64,000 nucleotides of DNA from contig JAPNXP010000007.1 of the NCBI GenBank assembly GCA_028753945.1, positions 3,162,001 to 3,226,000 of the forward strand, given 5' to 3'. The stretch comes from Hexactinellida sp. DTS-2022. Taxonomy: Eukaryota > Porifera > Hexactinellida. Positions 35,278-46,866 of this stretch are shown piece after piece. The position numbers were made by a program, and so were the translations under genes. The notes under the pieces are model-generated. The model worked only from the letters and a program-made list of their open reading frames with translations. It did not search any database and was not told where the DNA came from. How positions within the stretch are numbered: the stretch's first letter is position 1; each line of letters begins with the position of its first letter.

Positions 35278-36277
35278 AGGGTAAACAACCCTCCCATCCT
35301 CCCGACCTGCCGCCACTCCCGCTTTTTTTGAAATTGTTTATAGATTTAGATTTTATGATATATAAGTAAAATAACTGCATTTTTTGCTAAATTAGTCAAG
35401 ATACGAGTGACAAGTTTTGTTCTACCATATACTTATAAGTTAGTTAAGATTATTTAGCACCCTTATCAATACTGGGTATGCTGGAAATGGTTCGGAAAAC
35501 TAAAACCGGAAACTGTTCGAAAAACCAAAACCGGAAATTGTTCGAATTTTTTTGTGTTGTTGCACCATGGATATGAGAAAATCCCGGCTTGAATCCATGG
35601 TCCAACAATACAAAAATGAAATTCGAACTATTTCCTTTTTTGTTCGAACTATTTCCTATTTTGAAAAAATAGAACCATTTCCGCATTACCCAATACTGTA
35701 CTATTATGTTGTAATTCGAATTTGGAAGACATTCTTAAAAATATCCCGGTGGCTTTGTGCCTACATCGTCCAGACAGTTATACTAGATATGATGCTGAAT
35801 TTCTGCTCGTTTAGTTTATATGTCGATCAACGCACCACGAGTGGAATAAACTTTACAACACATTTACAAATTTGATGGCCTTTTCGTCTTGAAATTCCTA
35901 GAAATCTCAAAGAAATGTCCCTAAATCACGAAAGCTTTGAAGATATTTAAATCTGCCACATCCACGTATATCTAATAAAAAAACTACTTTGTAGAAAATA
36001 CAATTCATTAATCTAGCTATTTCGTGTTTGTTGTATTATCGCATACAATGGGTGAATACGAGATACGCGGGAAGAAATTTGATGGATAGAACTAGAAAAA
36101 TAAGCGTTTGCTAATTGTAGATATCGAAACATAAAAAAATAATCATATTATATCGTAATCTTCATGATAGATTTTTAAAAATAGCATATATTTTGAGTCT
36201 CCGACTTTTTTTGGTAAACTCCCTCCAAAAATGGCAAAACCTCCCGCTCTCTTGGTTTCCAGAGGTTGGCATCCCTG
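35278..36277 (+). mobile_element. Repeat family E, copy 2 (hAT-like non-autonomous)
   Basis: Starts CAGGGTAAACAACCCTCC and ends GAGGTTGGCATCCCTG. The flanks GGGAGAAT (35270-35277) and GGAGAATA (36278-36285) share GGAGAAT, a probable duplication. The left quarter contains a palindromic stretch of GGAAATNGTTCGAA-like units (35478-35660) absent from copy 1. Both ends carry CTCCCGCT motifs. Confidence 0.75.
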
Positions 36278-36816
36278 GGAGAATATAGATAGATTAAACT
36301 CTGCCTTCTTTTAACTTTTAGCATGTGGATTACAATTAAATCTTTCAATTGTGATAATTCAACGGGATAATTTATTGTAAATTTAGAAAACAATTAATTT
36401 TATATTTAATTAATATAGTTACTAAGTGTGAACTTGTTTCACTACCAGCGTCTCAAAAAATCACCTTGTAATTTGTAATAGCACAACCATGGTGTATAGT
36501 GTATCACATAGGCGTCTCAGAATTATACAACTTCTCAAAATTATACACAACAAACCTACTTGCCTATTATACTCCATACACCCTCTTAATGCATTTATTT
36601 TTCGTTCTTTTTTTTTCAATTAACGGCAAAAGTTATGAATTGTTTCGATTTTATATTACTTTTTCATACTTTCAATTTTATATGTGGTCTTTTTCATATT
36701 GGGAAATCTAAATTGGGCAAACATTAGTTCTGTTTATGACTTTTTGGTCGCGTGAGATTTTGAGACATATCATTAGCAAACCATGGATGTGCAATTATAA
36801 TTTATACAGTGGTATT
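36278..36816. other. AT-rich non-coding stretch
   Basis: No feature recognised; one 70-codon frame at 36499 is low-complexity. Confidence 0.4.
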
Positions 36817-36871
36817 CAGTTGCGGTGCCATGGGGGCCATGCCCCCCCCCCCCCCTATTTTGAGGCTGCCC

Positions 36872-37866
36872 CAGTGCTGCCAAGTGAGTTCAGATAAATT
36901 CCTGGAGATTGACCATAAAATTTACGGAGAAACAAAAGTTTTTACGGAGCATGCTAAAATTCCCTCTGCGACCCAATAGTTCTTAATTTGCTTTTTCAAA
37001 TCATATAAACTAACTATTTTGTATGAATAATCATTTATAAAGGTAGATATATGGACGCTTTCGCGCTTGTAAACAATAAGATATACTCACTAATAGTATG
37101 TATCAAACTAAGATTTAATTTAACTAATTTTTAATTGTGCAACTGTTTTGATTCAAGAGTATTCTGCGATTGGAATAATTCATCACTATGATATTATTTA
37201 ACATATTATAAAACATAAATAATGATATGGTGGTTCACTAGTAAAACAAAACGCAGTTATACACTACCCGGACAAAAGTATTCGACCACCCTACTTCTTC
37301 CCATTGAAATAGTACTATAGTGGGTTTAAGATAGGTAGATAGTGTTTTCTATTTACATGAGATATTGCTATTTCGATTACAAATTCGTATTCTGCACATT
37401 CGAATTAACAATTGTAGAAGCTTTCAATTATATCCCTTTTTGATTTGGTTAAAAATTACCATCCTGTGCCACTAGCACCACTTTCCCCAAATTTCCCCTA
37501 TGGGAGAGATGGGAACAGGTGGCACATGTTGCCATTTGATGATAATTTTCAACCTAATTGATATGTATTCAATTTGAAAGCATCTACAATTGGTAATTCG
37601 AATGCGTTGAATACTAATCCGAAATCAAAATAGCAATATAACATAAGGTTTACTACATTGAACATTATTATTAGGCCTACTATAGTACTATTTTCAAAGG
37701 CAAAATGTTGGGTGGTCGAATACTTTTGTCCGGGTACTGTATGTTAAACAAGAAGCCTTAAATATATTTCGCTAGAAATACGTAGAAATAAGTCTTCATA
37801 CGTAGACACGTAGATAGGGGTATATTTACGTAGTCTACGTAAATTTACCGAGACTTGGCAGCACTG
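36872..37866. mobile_element. hAT element X, copy 2, inside Y
   Basis: Ends CAGTGCTGCCAAG and CTTGGCAGCACTG with exact 8-bp duplication GGCTGCCC (36864-36871, 37867-37874). The subterminal blocks match copy 1 (889-1519) in reverse orientation, including GGAGATTGACCATAAA and CTACGTAAATTTAC. It is split by a mariner MITE. Confidence 0.92.
37262..37739. mobile_element. mariner-type MITE, CCCGGACAAAAGTATTCGACC family, copy 1
   Basis: Ends CACTACCCGGACAAAAGT and ACTTTTGTCCGGGTACTG, flanked by TA. Extended inverted arms (GGTGGTCGAATAC / GTATTCGACCACC and beyond). Absent from element X copy 1. A sister copy is at 43931-44411. Confidence 0.93.
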
Positions 37867-38807
37867 GGCTGCCCCCCCCCTAGAATAACATTGTTGTACA
37901 GTGTGGCCCCCCTGAAATCCCCCCTGGCCCCCCCAGAGCTCCCCTACCTGAAAACCCTGGCGCCGCCTCTGGTGATATTATTAGACTCTATCTACAAAAG
38001 GAATTTTTGGCTTATTATTACTTTTTATTAAGAATTTATGTACGTATACTTACTATGATTTTGAGATCATAGTATATATAAACCTTAGTATATTATAGAA
38101 TTTACTATATAAGAAACTTAATTTATACATTAATTGTGTTATTCATTTACAACAAACAAACAATCAATTCTATTCTTATTTTGAAATGATTCCAAATGAA
38201 TATGACGAAATACTCCACTTTCTTCTTGAAGAAAAATATCCTGAAGCATCTCAATCTTCTCGTCAGACAAAATGGCACCACAAAAGAAGATTGTCATCCT
38301 ATTTTATTGGAGATTCCAACAGACTTTTCAGGTTAATATTGACTTCCTTATTCCCCTAGACCATTAATAAATATCCCATGGTTTAATTGAATTGGAGTGC
38401 ACAGAAACTGATTTGGCACTTCAATTGCAGTCCGAGTTGGACAGCATCTATGTGAAGTTCCATGACGCAGTCGGTCATCCCAGAATACATACTACCCTAC
38501 ATTCAGTTCAGCAAAGATACAAGTAAGCAGGCATTTCCCATGACGTTAAAGAATATGTGAGTTTATTTATCCGGTATACTTTTATACGTAGCACGTGATC
38601 CCATCATGGCCGGACCACTTGCCATTCACAGTGACATTATAATAAAGAAGAGTCCAGCTTTGGCCGGACAGCTTCTATATTTTGTTAATAGATTATAAAA
38701 TTTAACTACCTATCTCGTTTCAATTGACCGTTCTTATTTGTATTATCCAATCGGGCTATTTTAATTGTGAATCATCTAAAAGGGTATGATTCATCTATTC
38801 TATTCTA

Positions 38808-39270
38808 TTAAAACACAAGGGTGAGTGTGTACGTGTATGTATATATTTGTTTGTGTGTTCAGAGTTAATTGAAGAAACTGGACGGTTCCCAAATGTTATT
38901 TTTCGCAAATAGGGATAACTTTTGGCCCCCGCCAACAAGTTTAGGTTTCCACTCAAAATTTCTCACACCTCGACAAGTTATGACGTCATTGTCACATTTC
39001 GAGAATACTGAAAATTCACTTAATCGCACATAATTCTCGCCCTCTAAGAGATACAAATCTGAAGATTAATGGAATATGCACATTAATAATGCGGACACGT
39101 TAGTCACACCACATTGCCAATGTGCTAACTCATCGAATAATGAGGTAATCACTAAATTTCACATTGTAAATTGGCCTATTTACGCTTTATAATCAATGTT
39201 TGAAGTATATAAACCACACACCAACCGCGAAGTGGTTGGTGTGTGGTTGTGATTTGCAGCGAAGCGGGAT
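38808..39270 (+). repeat. Hairpin-ended repeat R, copy 1 (HINE-like)
   Basis: From a CTATTAAAACACAAGGGTG start to a near-perfect hairpin ACCACACACCAACCGC / GTGGTTGGTGTGTGGT at 39212-39249. It aligns over about 450 bp, in reverse, with 59640-60135. No terminal inverted repeat between its two ends. Sits in an intron of integrase-OTU copy 2. Confidence 0.7.
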
Positions 39271-39379
39271 ATTTATAACTAATTGTATACTAGGCTGCCA
39301 AAAGTATTTGATCAGAAATTTTATTAAAGCCTGCTGAATTTAAACTACTCTGAAATGACTTTATCTTGTATTATATTTT

Positions 39380-39526
39380 CAGGGGAGGCGGAAGCAGTTA
39401 TGAAGTGGTCAGGCCATTGCTTGACCGGACAAATAGTGACGCAAGACTGTACAGGCTATTGGCTTGGCCACTTGATAAAAGTGGTCAGGCCATGGCCTGA
39501 CCTGCCTGACCGCTTCCACCGCCACT
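39380..39526. mobile_element. Palindromic hAT-like MITE
   Basis: CAGGGGAGGCGGAAGC at the left and GCTTCCACCGCCACTG at the right, with inverted GTGGTCAGGCCA / TGGCCTGACC blocks inside. No clear duplication. Confidence 0.7.
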
Positions 39527-39887
39527 GATTTATAAATATCATAACATTTTGATTTTATGTAATGTTTATCCAATATCCATGAAGTAGCAGCTGTGTCTAT
39601 GTCACGTGCAACTTATGGGACAAGTGGCATAAAATGAAATTTGGCTGATCTCAGTGGAAAATAATCTCAATTTCCTAATGATTGGAAACTATTCATCTAG
39701 AGTAATTTAAGCATGTGGTATTCAAATCTGAAATCTTAATTCGTATATTTTAATTGCTTATCATATCGTTTCAGGATTTATAAATGTTACCATGCTGCTA
39801 GAGAACGACATGTATGAATACAAATTATTGTTGTTCAATTACTTTTGGGCAGTTAGTGTTCTTGTGTTAAGTTGTGTGAGTTGAAGT

Positions 39888-40156
39888 CAGAGGCGGATCT
39901 AGGGGGAGGGGGGCAGGGGGCCTGGGCCCCCCTTCGAGAACTAGCAAAATGCAAAAGTCCCGTGGTGGATACAGGGAGACTTACTATTAGTCCTTAACAC
40001 TGTATTTTATGCGTATTATTATATGGAAATAATCGTTTAAACTAACTTCTGAGTATTTATAAGGCAAAAACCTTTCCCTAACCTCTTTATAAGTCGCTCG
40101 CTACGGTCGCTTTATTTCTAGGGGCCCCCTTTTGAACATTTCTGGATCCGCTAGTG
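39888..40156. mobile_element. hAT MITE (CAGAGGCGGATC type)
   Basis: Left CAGAGGCGGATCTAGG, right CTGGATCCGCTAGTG; inner GGGGCCTGGGCCCCCCTT and GGGGCCCCCTTTTG are inverted matches. Flanks TTGAAGT and TGGAAGT are similar. Intronic in integrase-OTU copy 2. Confidence 0.7.
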
Positions 40157-40974
40157 GAAGTGGTGTATGTATATTTATTACCCAATATATTAACTTTGTA
40201 AAAAGTCGTATTAAATTTCAATATTAATTACTTTCTTATATTATAATGGTAAAGACTTGCCGTATATGTCAGATGACAGCGGCCTTCCACTTCAACGGCA
40301 AAATAAACTCCAAACAATTCCACATCGGTCTAAATCGTGGAGACATATTGGAATGGACCTTAGATGCTACTTAGCTGAGAGTGAAGACGGCTGTATACAC
40401 ATTCTAGTCACTGTATGCTACCTGAGCAAACATGTTGCAGTACGCCCTCTCAAGACTAAGACTTTTCAGGAAGTTATTCAGAATCTGAAAGACATTTACC
40501 TCGATATGGGATTACCTGATATTATCTAGCACGATCAGGGGAAAGAGTTCACAAGCTGTCTGAGTAGTATAATTTATACAGATTGTTAGATTTTTCTGAC
40601 ATATTGTTATCTTATTTTAGACGCTAGCATTAGAGTATTGGTATTTGTATTTATTTATTGTTTCAACAGATATTTCAGGAATTCAACCAGAAATTGAGTA
40701 TAGACAATCGTTACACTCGTGCTTACCACCCGATGGCTAACGGCTTAGTCGAAGCGCACAACACGATTCTGAAAGTAAGTATTTTGTAATATACAATTTA
40801 AGACCCATTTACAAATCATCCATATAGAAAACTGATTTAAATGATCATCTTATCGTCCTTCTTTAGAGTAGCACTAATTGCAGAGATATTAATTAAATTA
40901 GAAAGAATGAATCGAACATTAGTAACAATATAGATTGTGTGTAATATATGATTTTAATATCGTCATCAGTTCAA

Positions 40975-41375
40975 CTAACCGATTAGTGTTTTAACTTTCT
41001 TATCATATTGTATCTTCTGCTTGAGTTCAAAATTGATGCAGTCCATAGTTGATTGCTGTGTAGAAGTTCGAGATTCATCAATGTTGCTAACTGCTCCGAG
41101 GGGATTATCAGGAGGTGGGAAAGTATGTCGTTCATCCCTTCGATATCATCTAGTGGATCTGTGACTTCAGAGAAAATCGATTATTCCAAATCAAATTCTT
41201 CCTTATCGTTGGTATGCAGGTCGTTAATGGTGGACAAGTGATCTTGATGCCGGGACTCTCTTCCACACATAACCTTGAATTGAGTTTGTCCGAAGGATCT
41301 TTTCTTAAAAGAGTTCATTGCAAGCATAGCATGTTTCAGCAGTTTGGACCAATGATCCCCTATCTATACCAACAT
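40975..41375 (-). pseudogene. Inverted integrase exon of integrase-OTU copy 2
   Basis: On the minus strand this reads DHWSKLL, LAMNSFKKRSFGQTQFKV, CGRESRHQDHLSTIND, then DPLDDIEGMN and FELKQKIQYDKKV, aligning with 30097-30700 of copy 1. All other exons of copy 2 are on the plus strand, so a segment of roughly 400 bp or more was inverted after insertion. Confidence 0.8.
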
Positions 41376-41870
41376 GAAAAAAACTAAAACACACTCCAAA
41401 ATCAAAGAACACGGTGTCGAAAGTAACAGAAAGACAAGTTACAATTTCTAAAACAGACTTAGGAGCCAGGGCCAAAAACATTCCAATCCATATGACGGGA
41501 CCTTACTTTGAAAGAAAATCTAGTCCCAAAGAATAATAAGAAGTAAGCCTCGTACTAGCATAGGAATCAATACCTCACAGGTAAATTCATTGAGATTGAG
41601 TTTTATTTAACAGATAAAATAGTGTTAATACTTAATAGTAAATAATTCTTTTTTAGATGTACCAAAATCTATTCGGATTTTCTACGGACTCTTTATTTCA
41701 TACCTCAATAACTTAAATATATGGTTCCGTTCTCACCTATACTGTCTAATTCATTGATTGTCATCTTTATTGACACTAATTGTTATTTTACCTTTATACT
41801 TTCAATTGACGTTAATCCAGAATATTTCGAGCATCCCGGAATAATTTTCTTACAATGTTGTCATTTGTAG

Positions 41871-42315
41871 GAAATCCTAAAGCAGAATATACGTGGGAAG
41901 ACCTTCATGACTCCTCCACATGAAGAGAATTGCAAACAAGTTACACAAAGCAAACGACTACACTCCCAACACGATGTTATTCGAGTATTTGGATGGTGAA
42001 AAAGAAGAGGAAGTCGTAAGTTTACAATGAGTGATACGATAACTTCAAATCATTTTATCGATTTTTTGTAGAAGAGAGATATTATGAAGATTAACCTCGG
42101 ATAGACAACAGATCTCAACTCTAGCTATACAGATACCCAACGTGCTAGATACCAGGGGCGTGCTGGGGTTGTGGGGGCCATGCGGGATTCCATTCAGAAA
42201 GGATTCGCTGTGGGGCCCTAAGGCGGCCTTCAAAGGGGGCCCGAGCGGGAATCCCGCATCGATTGTATGGCCAGCACGCCTCTGCTAGATACACACACAA
42301 AGTGCTGTATTTCGT
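41871..42315 (+). pseudogene. OTU-gene 5' exons of integrase-OTU copy 2, truncated
   Basis: Exon 41871-42015 (acceptor TTTGTAG, donor GTAAGT) reads KANDYTPNTMLFEYLDGEKE, aligning with 31332-31477. The next exon (from about 42072) has SYTDTQRARYTHKVLYFV once the MITE at 42153-42284 is removed, and ends at donor GTAAGT 42316. The large OTU exon is absent: sequence diverges about 180 bp before the arm at 42509. Confidence 0.75.
42153..42284. mobile_element. hAT MITE, CAGGGGCGTGCTGG family, copy 2
   Basis: Ends CAGGGGCGTGCTGG and CCAGCACGCCTCTG, exact duplication CTAGATAC (42145-42152, 42285-42292). Copy 1 of the host exon at 31621-31640 is the empty site. Confidence 0.95.
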
Positions 42316-42508
42316 GGTAAGTTAGAATAATCTGACAATAGACTCATATAATTCAAATTGAGTTACACTGCACTATGAATCCCATCAGTTTTAAGACGGC
42401 GGCCTAAATGATATATGTTGTCCGAAACTGAAGTATAAGAAAAAGTCGAGGCCAATAAACAAAGTATGTTGAAAGAGTACCAATAAATTAAATTTATGTA
42501 GCTATATA

Positions 42509-43800
42509 TGTTGCAGGCCAAATGCGGTTACAGGCTAAACGCCTTTAGCCTAGGCCAAAAGCTTTTAGCCTGAAAATATACGCCAAACGCGTTTAGCCTA
42601 GGCCAGATGCGTTTCAATTAATTTATAAATAGAATGGGTGTACTATATTTATCACTATTAATTAAATGCATTTATTTCCTATTCTATCACGCGATTATTG
42701 TTATTTATTCACCAGAATTGGTGTATTGTATTACAGTAGATGTCGGATATAAGCATACCTGTTTATAAGAACATATCGGGTATAAGAACACTATGTTGGA
42801 AAACTGTTGCCATACACCCTATATCAGGGATCGGCAACCCTAGGCACGCGGAGTATTTCTCACGGCACGCTAAGTGATTTTACTCAAACTCTTCCTTGTC
42901 GAAGATTTTCAGTTTTCTCTGTTTTTTGTCAACCTAAACATATTAGTTTTAACTCCAATAAAGTGTTATACTTACCATTAAATACATAAGAGATAGAACT
43001 GTCATGGAAATTTTGGTCCGCTTGGAAAATTGGTACGGATGGACAAAGATTATCATGGATAAATTGTCACAACCTGAAATTTTTTGTCCCACCATGGGAT
43101 AGAATTAGTAATAAGTAAAGAATAAAGTGCCGAACTGTTTTAACGAAGTTTAAGCGCGTACAACTGGAAAAGAACTGATTAGACGGGTTGGAGGGTCAGT
43201 CATGAGAGGAAGAAAGTACCAGGCCAAATATTTTCTGCATAAATGATGCTAGAACCATTTTTTCCATGGGATATTGTTCTTAGGACCATTTTTCCATGGA
43301 ATCTAGGTCTCCGGACCTATTATTTCGGGTAAATTTGCTCCGAGTTCCTATTATTCCATGCAAAATGGTCCTATGACCAAAGTTCAATGAAAAACTGGTC
43401 CCATCGTGGGACGAAATAGTTCAGACCTGGACCATTTTTCCATCGAATATTGGCCCACCGAACCAAATTTTCCCGGTAAATTGTTCACGGGGGACAATTT
43501 TTCGGGTCAAATTTTCAGTGACAGAACTATGAAGATTATATTTGGCACGGAAGGTCATAAATATGTTGACATTATAAGTAAACTGGCACACTTCATTCAA
43601 AAGGTTGCCGGCACCTGCCCATTATAATTTATGTCGGTTATAAGAACATGCCGGTTATAAAATGTATTGTATTATATAATTTAAACTATAATATATGGTA
43701 TTGTATTGTATTATATTATAATATAATGTGTTGCCAAGTTAATATATTGTCGGAGTAATTTTGAAAGTACTGATTGGATCTAAATAATAATGTCATTTCG
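42509..43800 (+). repeat. Left inverted arm of the Ginger-like element
   Basis: Begins with four imperfect units containing AGCCTAGGCCA and AAACGCGTTTAGCC, continues AGAATGGGTGTACTATATTT and CACCAGAATTGGTGTATTG, then CAGTAGATGTCGGATATAAG. It is interrupted by a hAT MITE at 42825-43617, resumes with TTTATGTCGGTTATAAGAAC and an ATTATA-rich run, and fades after GGATCTAAATAATAATG. Confidence 0.8.
42825..43617. mobile_element. hAT MITE with internal minisatellite
   Basis: Ends CAGGGATCGGCAACCCTAGG and GGTTGCCGGCACCTG; flanks CCCTATAT and CCCATTAT match at 6 of 8. The middle (about 43005-43530) is an array of degenerate units near 22-25 bp such as GGACCATTTTTCCATGGAAT. Confidence 0.8.
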
Positions 43801-43930
43801 TGAGGTGGAAAACACAATGAAGACAAGAATAGTTAGTTCAACTAATAATTTATATGAAATTTAGCATCTAACTAAGAGTATTACTGCCCAATTCAATATA
43901 TGTGATTACCACATAATATAGATAGATATA

Positions 43931-44411
43931 CAGTACCCGGACAAAAGTATTCGACTACCCAACATTTTCCGATTGAAAATAGTACTATAATGGGCCTAAT
44001 AATATTGTTCAAAGTATTAATACTTTATGACATATTGCTATTATGATTTCAGATTCGTATTCTACGCATTCAAATTACCCATTGTAGGTCCTTTCAAATT
44101 GACTACATATAAATTTGGTTGAAAATTATCATCAATTGGCAACAAGTGCCACCTGTTCCCATCTCTCCCATAGTGGCAATTTGGGAAAAGTGGTGCATAG
44201 TGGCACAGGATTATATTTTTAACCAAATCAAAAAGGGATTCAGATTGAAAGCTTCTACAATTGTTAATTCGAATACGCAGAATACGAATTTGTAATCGAA
44301 ATAGCAATATCTCATGTAATTTGAATACACCATCTTCCATTGTTAAATATACTATAGTACTATTTTCAATGGGAAAATGTTGGGTGGTCGAATACTTTTG
44401 TCCGGGTAGTG
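43931..44411. mobile_element. mariner-type MITE, CCCGGACAAAAGTATTCGACC family, copy 2
   Basis: Ends CAGTACCCGGACAAAAGT and ACTTTTGTCCGGGTAGTG, flanked by TA. About 480 bp, same length as copy 1 (37262-37739) and in reverse orientation relative to it by internal sequence. Confidence 0.93.
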
Positions 44412-44636
44412 TATAGAATGATAAACGTATAGATCACATTCGTCAGTATTCATTCAAACATCAAATGGTTGGGAATTTTGCCCGTAGTCTTTGAAATAGT
44501 ATGAAAAAGCTTTATGAAAGTGATTAAGATTTCCTTTAGGCCTTAAGTAATACTCCTTTTCCTGAGATAAGAATGAAAATCACTATATCTGAATAAACGA
44601 ACGAATACCGAATTGTGTCTTATTGTTTACTTCAAA

Positions 44637-46866
44637 ATGTTGATTCGAAAACAGAATTTCAATCAAGTTCTAGAAGAAAACCCTTGTAGTTCCGTTATTT
44701 CTTCCGAGGAAATAGTTCACATAATGAATATATATTCTGGTCCCTGCCCTTCTGTCCACGGTGCAATGCGTCAGAGATATTATCAAATGAGAAATAAATA
44801 TCTTGTTAAGAATAATACTCTTTACCAGTCAGACACTCCTACAGGCAATTTATTGCAAGTTGTCCCTAAAGATAAATTATTCAACCTCTTTGATAAAGTG
44901 CATGGCGAGGATGGGAAGCACCTTGGAAGGGATCGCTTGTATGTCAGCTGAAAAAGCGATTTACCGGATTTTCTAGGAAAGTAGTACTTGCCTTTGTAGG
45001 ATTGTGCCAAGAATGCCAATTACAAAATAAAAAAATCCATCAAAAGCGTCGTTACCAAACCGATTCGTAGTAATGACTTTGCATCTAGAGGCCAAGTAGA
45101 CCTCATAGATATGCAGGCTAGTGGAGAAATAAACTCACCATATAACTTCTTGCTAGTATATCAGGATCATCTGACTAAGTTTGTGGTCCTTCGCCCTCTA
45201 AAATCAAAAACCGCTACCGAGGTTTCATCTACGCTCCTGGATATATTTAGTCTTATTGACTCACCCCATATATTGCAAAGCGATAATGGGAGAGAATTCA
45301 AGAACGTTAATTTAGCCACCATGATAAGAGAGCTATGGCCCAGCTGTAAGATAGTGCATGGAAAGCCTAGACATCCTCAGAATCAGGGTTCAGTAGAAAG
45401 GGTCAATCGAGAAATCAAAAACGTCCTAGGTCCACTAATGCGCAAAAACTAAGACCCTTGTTGGGTCAAATATGTCTCTATCGCCCAACACTCCATAAAT
45501 ACAAGCCCACACTCCACTCTTGAAAACAAATCTCCCTACAGAGTGTTATTCGGAAGAGAAGCAACCAAGGGTCTGGGTGATCTCGGTATTCCTGAAAATA
45601 TTTCTAATGACATATCTACAGAGGAAGAATTAAATTTGTAAGTTAATTTTTACAAGCGCATTGTGTGTGCTTCCGCTGCGGCTGCGGATATTCAGTGTCC
45701 GGATAAGAAATACTTCAGGTGCTTCATCGATACCAATCAGCTAGTAATTATGATAGTATGTATATATGCAGTGGTGTAGGCAGGATTAGGTTTGTTCATT
45801 CTGGTGTGTGGATACAGTATCACAGCCCAGCGCAGACACGCGAAGCGCTTATATCATTAAATCAGTGGTTCCATCACTGCTGATATTTGTAGTAATAAGT
45901 TTATAAAAACTATAATATTAATTCATTATTTAGACTACTTGAACAAGATCAAGAATTTAATGAAGATTACCCGGTAGATAGTAGTTCGAGCACACCTACA
46001 TGGAGTCACACTGATCTATTTGTTCATTTTTGTGCCGATGTGAATCCAGAATACGTTCCAGATTATGGATTGGAATTAGATGATTCCTATACCAGAGAAA
46101 TCACGAACAACAACTATGGGAATGTGTTAATCGATCCCTACAATAACATACTTGATAATCCCAAGTTTATATCAACTCCGACAGATACAAATACAAGGCC
46201 ATTCATTCATGTACTCCAATGTACTACTCCATCAGAAAATCATCACGAATCTCCATTGCTTATTCCAGTTCCTAAATATTCATGTCAACAACCACTTTAT
46301 AACAATTTGAATCCATCTAATCCGTCTCAATATCCTCCTGTTCGTACATAGCACCACCGTCGCTTCAATTAGAGACTGCTGTACCTGTATGCACAGTTAG
46401 TAAGTGTGAGTGCACATGTGCTCACAGTTGTCCAGGTTGTCATAGACCTATCGATACGATTTGTGGACAGACTGTTGGCTAGGAAGGCTACGGATGTCCT
46501 GTTTAGTGCATCTCCTGATCATTAGAGAATAGAGCTGATAGCATCCAGGATGGAAGAGTAGCAGCTAAAAGGGGACAAGAAAAACAAATCAAAAGAATGG
46601 TAAAGCAGTCCAACAAAAAGATTAAACTCGTTGACGTTGGTCAAAATGTCCTTATACCTATCCCCATAGTTGATAGAAGATCACCATTTGATCCTCAAAA
46701 CCTTCCTGGAGTTGTATTGCAAAGGCTAGTTGATGGGATGTATCAAATAGGGACTACCCACGGGATACTCGATCACTTATATACACCGAGTCAGTTTGAA
46801 TCTTCCCTTTCTTACTTTCTATCACCCGAAGATGTCCCAGATAACCGAGTAACCTTAAGAGAATAA
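44637..46866 (+). pseudogene. Ginger1-like integrase/transposase
   Basis: From ATG 44637 (MLIRKQNFNQVLEENPC) the protein has an HHCC finger (GKHLGRDRL near 44920, GLCQECQLQNKK at 44999 in another frame), then the integrase core: GQVDLIDMQASGE with the first D (45093-45130), YQDHLTKFVVLRPLKSKT, HILQSDNGREFKN with the second D (45270-45305), and HGKPRHPQNQGSVERVNRE with E (45355-45412). The C-terminal part keeps QLKRGQEKQIKRMVKQSNK, GQNVLIPIPIVDR and LDHLYTPSQFE before TAA at 46866. No gag, protease or reverse transcriptase is near, which favours a cut-and-paste Ginger element over a Gypsy retrotransposon. It has about five frame breaks and an insertion near 45770. Confidence 0.8.
45771..45890. 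mobile_element. Probable small hAT MITE in the Ginger-like gene
   Basis: CAGTGGTGTAGGCAGG at 45771 and TTCCATCACTGCTG near 45867-45881 look like imperfect ends. The gene is coding on both sides (GADIQCPDKKYFRC-like before, LLEQDQEFNEDYPVD after). Limits uncertain. Confidence 0.45.

Larger units (their letters stand above)
36817..37971. mobile_element. Outer hAT MITE Y of a three-level nest
   Basis: Left CAGTTGCGGTGCCATGGG, right CCCTGGCGCCGCCTCTG; flanks GTGGTATT (36809-36816) and GTGATATT (37972-37979) match at 7 of 8. Its body is a run of C and G tracts. It is split by hAT element X. Confidence 0.8.
38186..40776 (+). pseudogene. Integrase part of integrase-OTU element, copy 2
   Basis: ATG at 38186 starts MIPNEYDEILHFLLEEKYPE, exon to 38331 with donor GT. 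The next block has FHDAVGHPRIHTTLHSVQQR (38458-38517), then a long intron filled with repeats, then KTCRICQM (40252) and the core exon with HIGMDLRCYLAESEDGC, CYLSKHVAVRPLKTKT and LPDII-stop-HDQGKEF (40345-40550). The third catalytic block YHPMANGLVEAHNTILK ends 40773 before donor GTAAGT. HHCC finger and D, D, E of a Gypsy-like integrase are all visible. Only a few stops interrupt it. The exon with DHWSKLL is missing from its expected place and lies inverted downstream. Confidence 0.8.

Noticed and set aside
44637-46866. Gypsy LTR retrotransposon pol gene
   Set aside because: The integrase resembles Gypsy integrases, but no gag, protease, reverse transcriptase, RNase H, primer-binding site or direct LTRs are nearby; flanking repeats are inverted, not direct.
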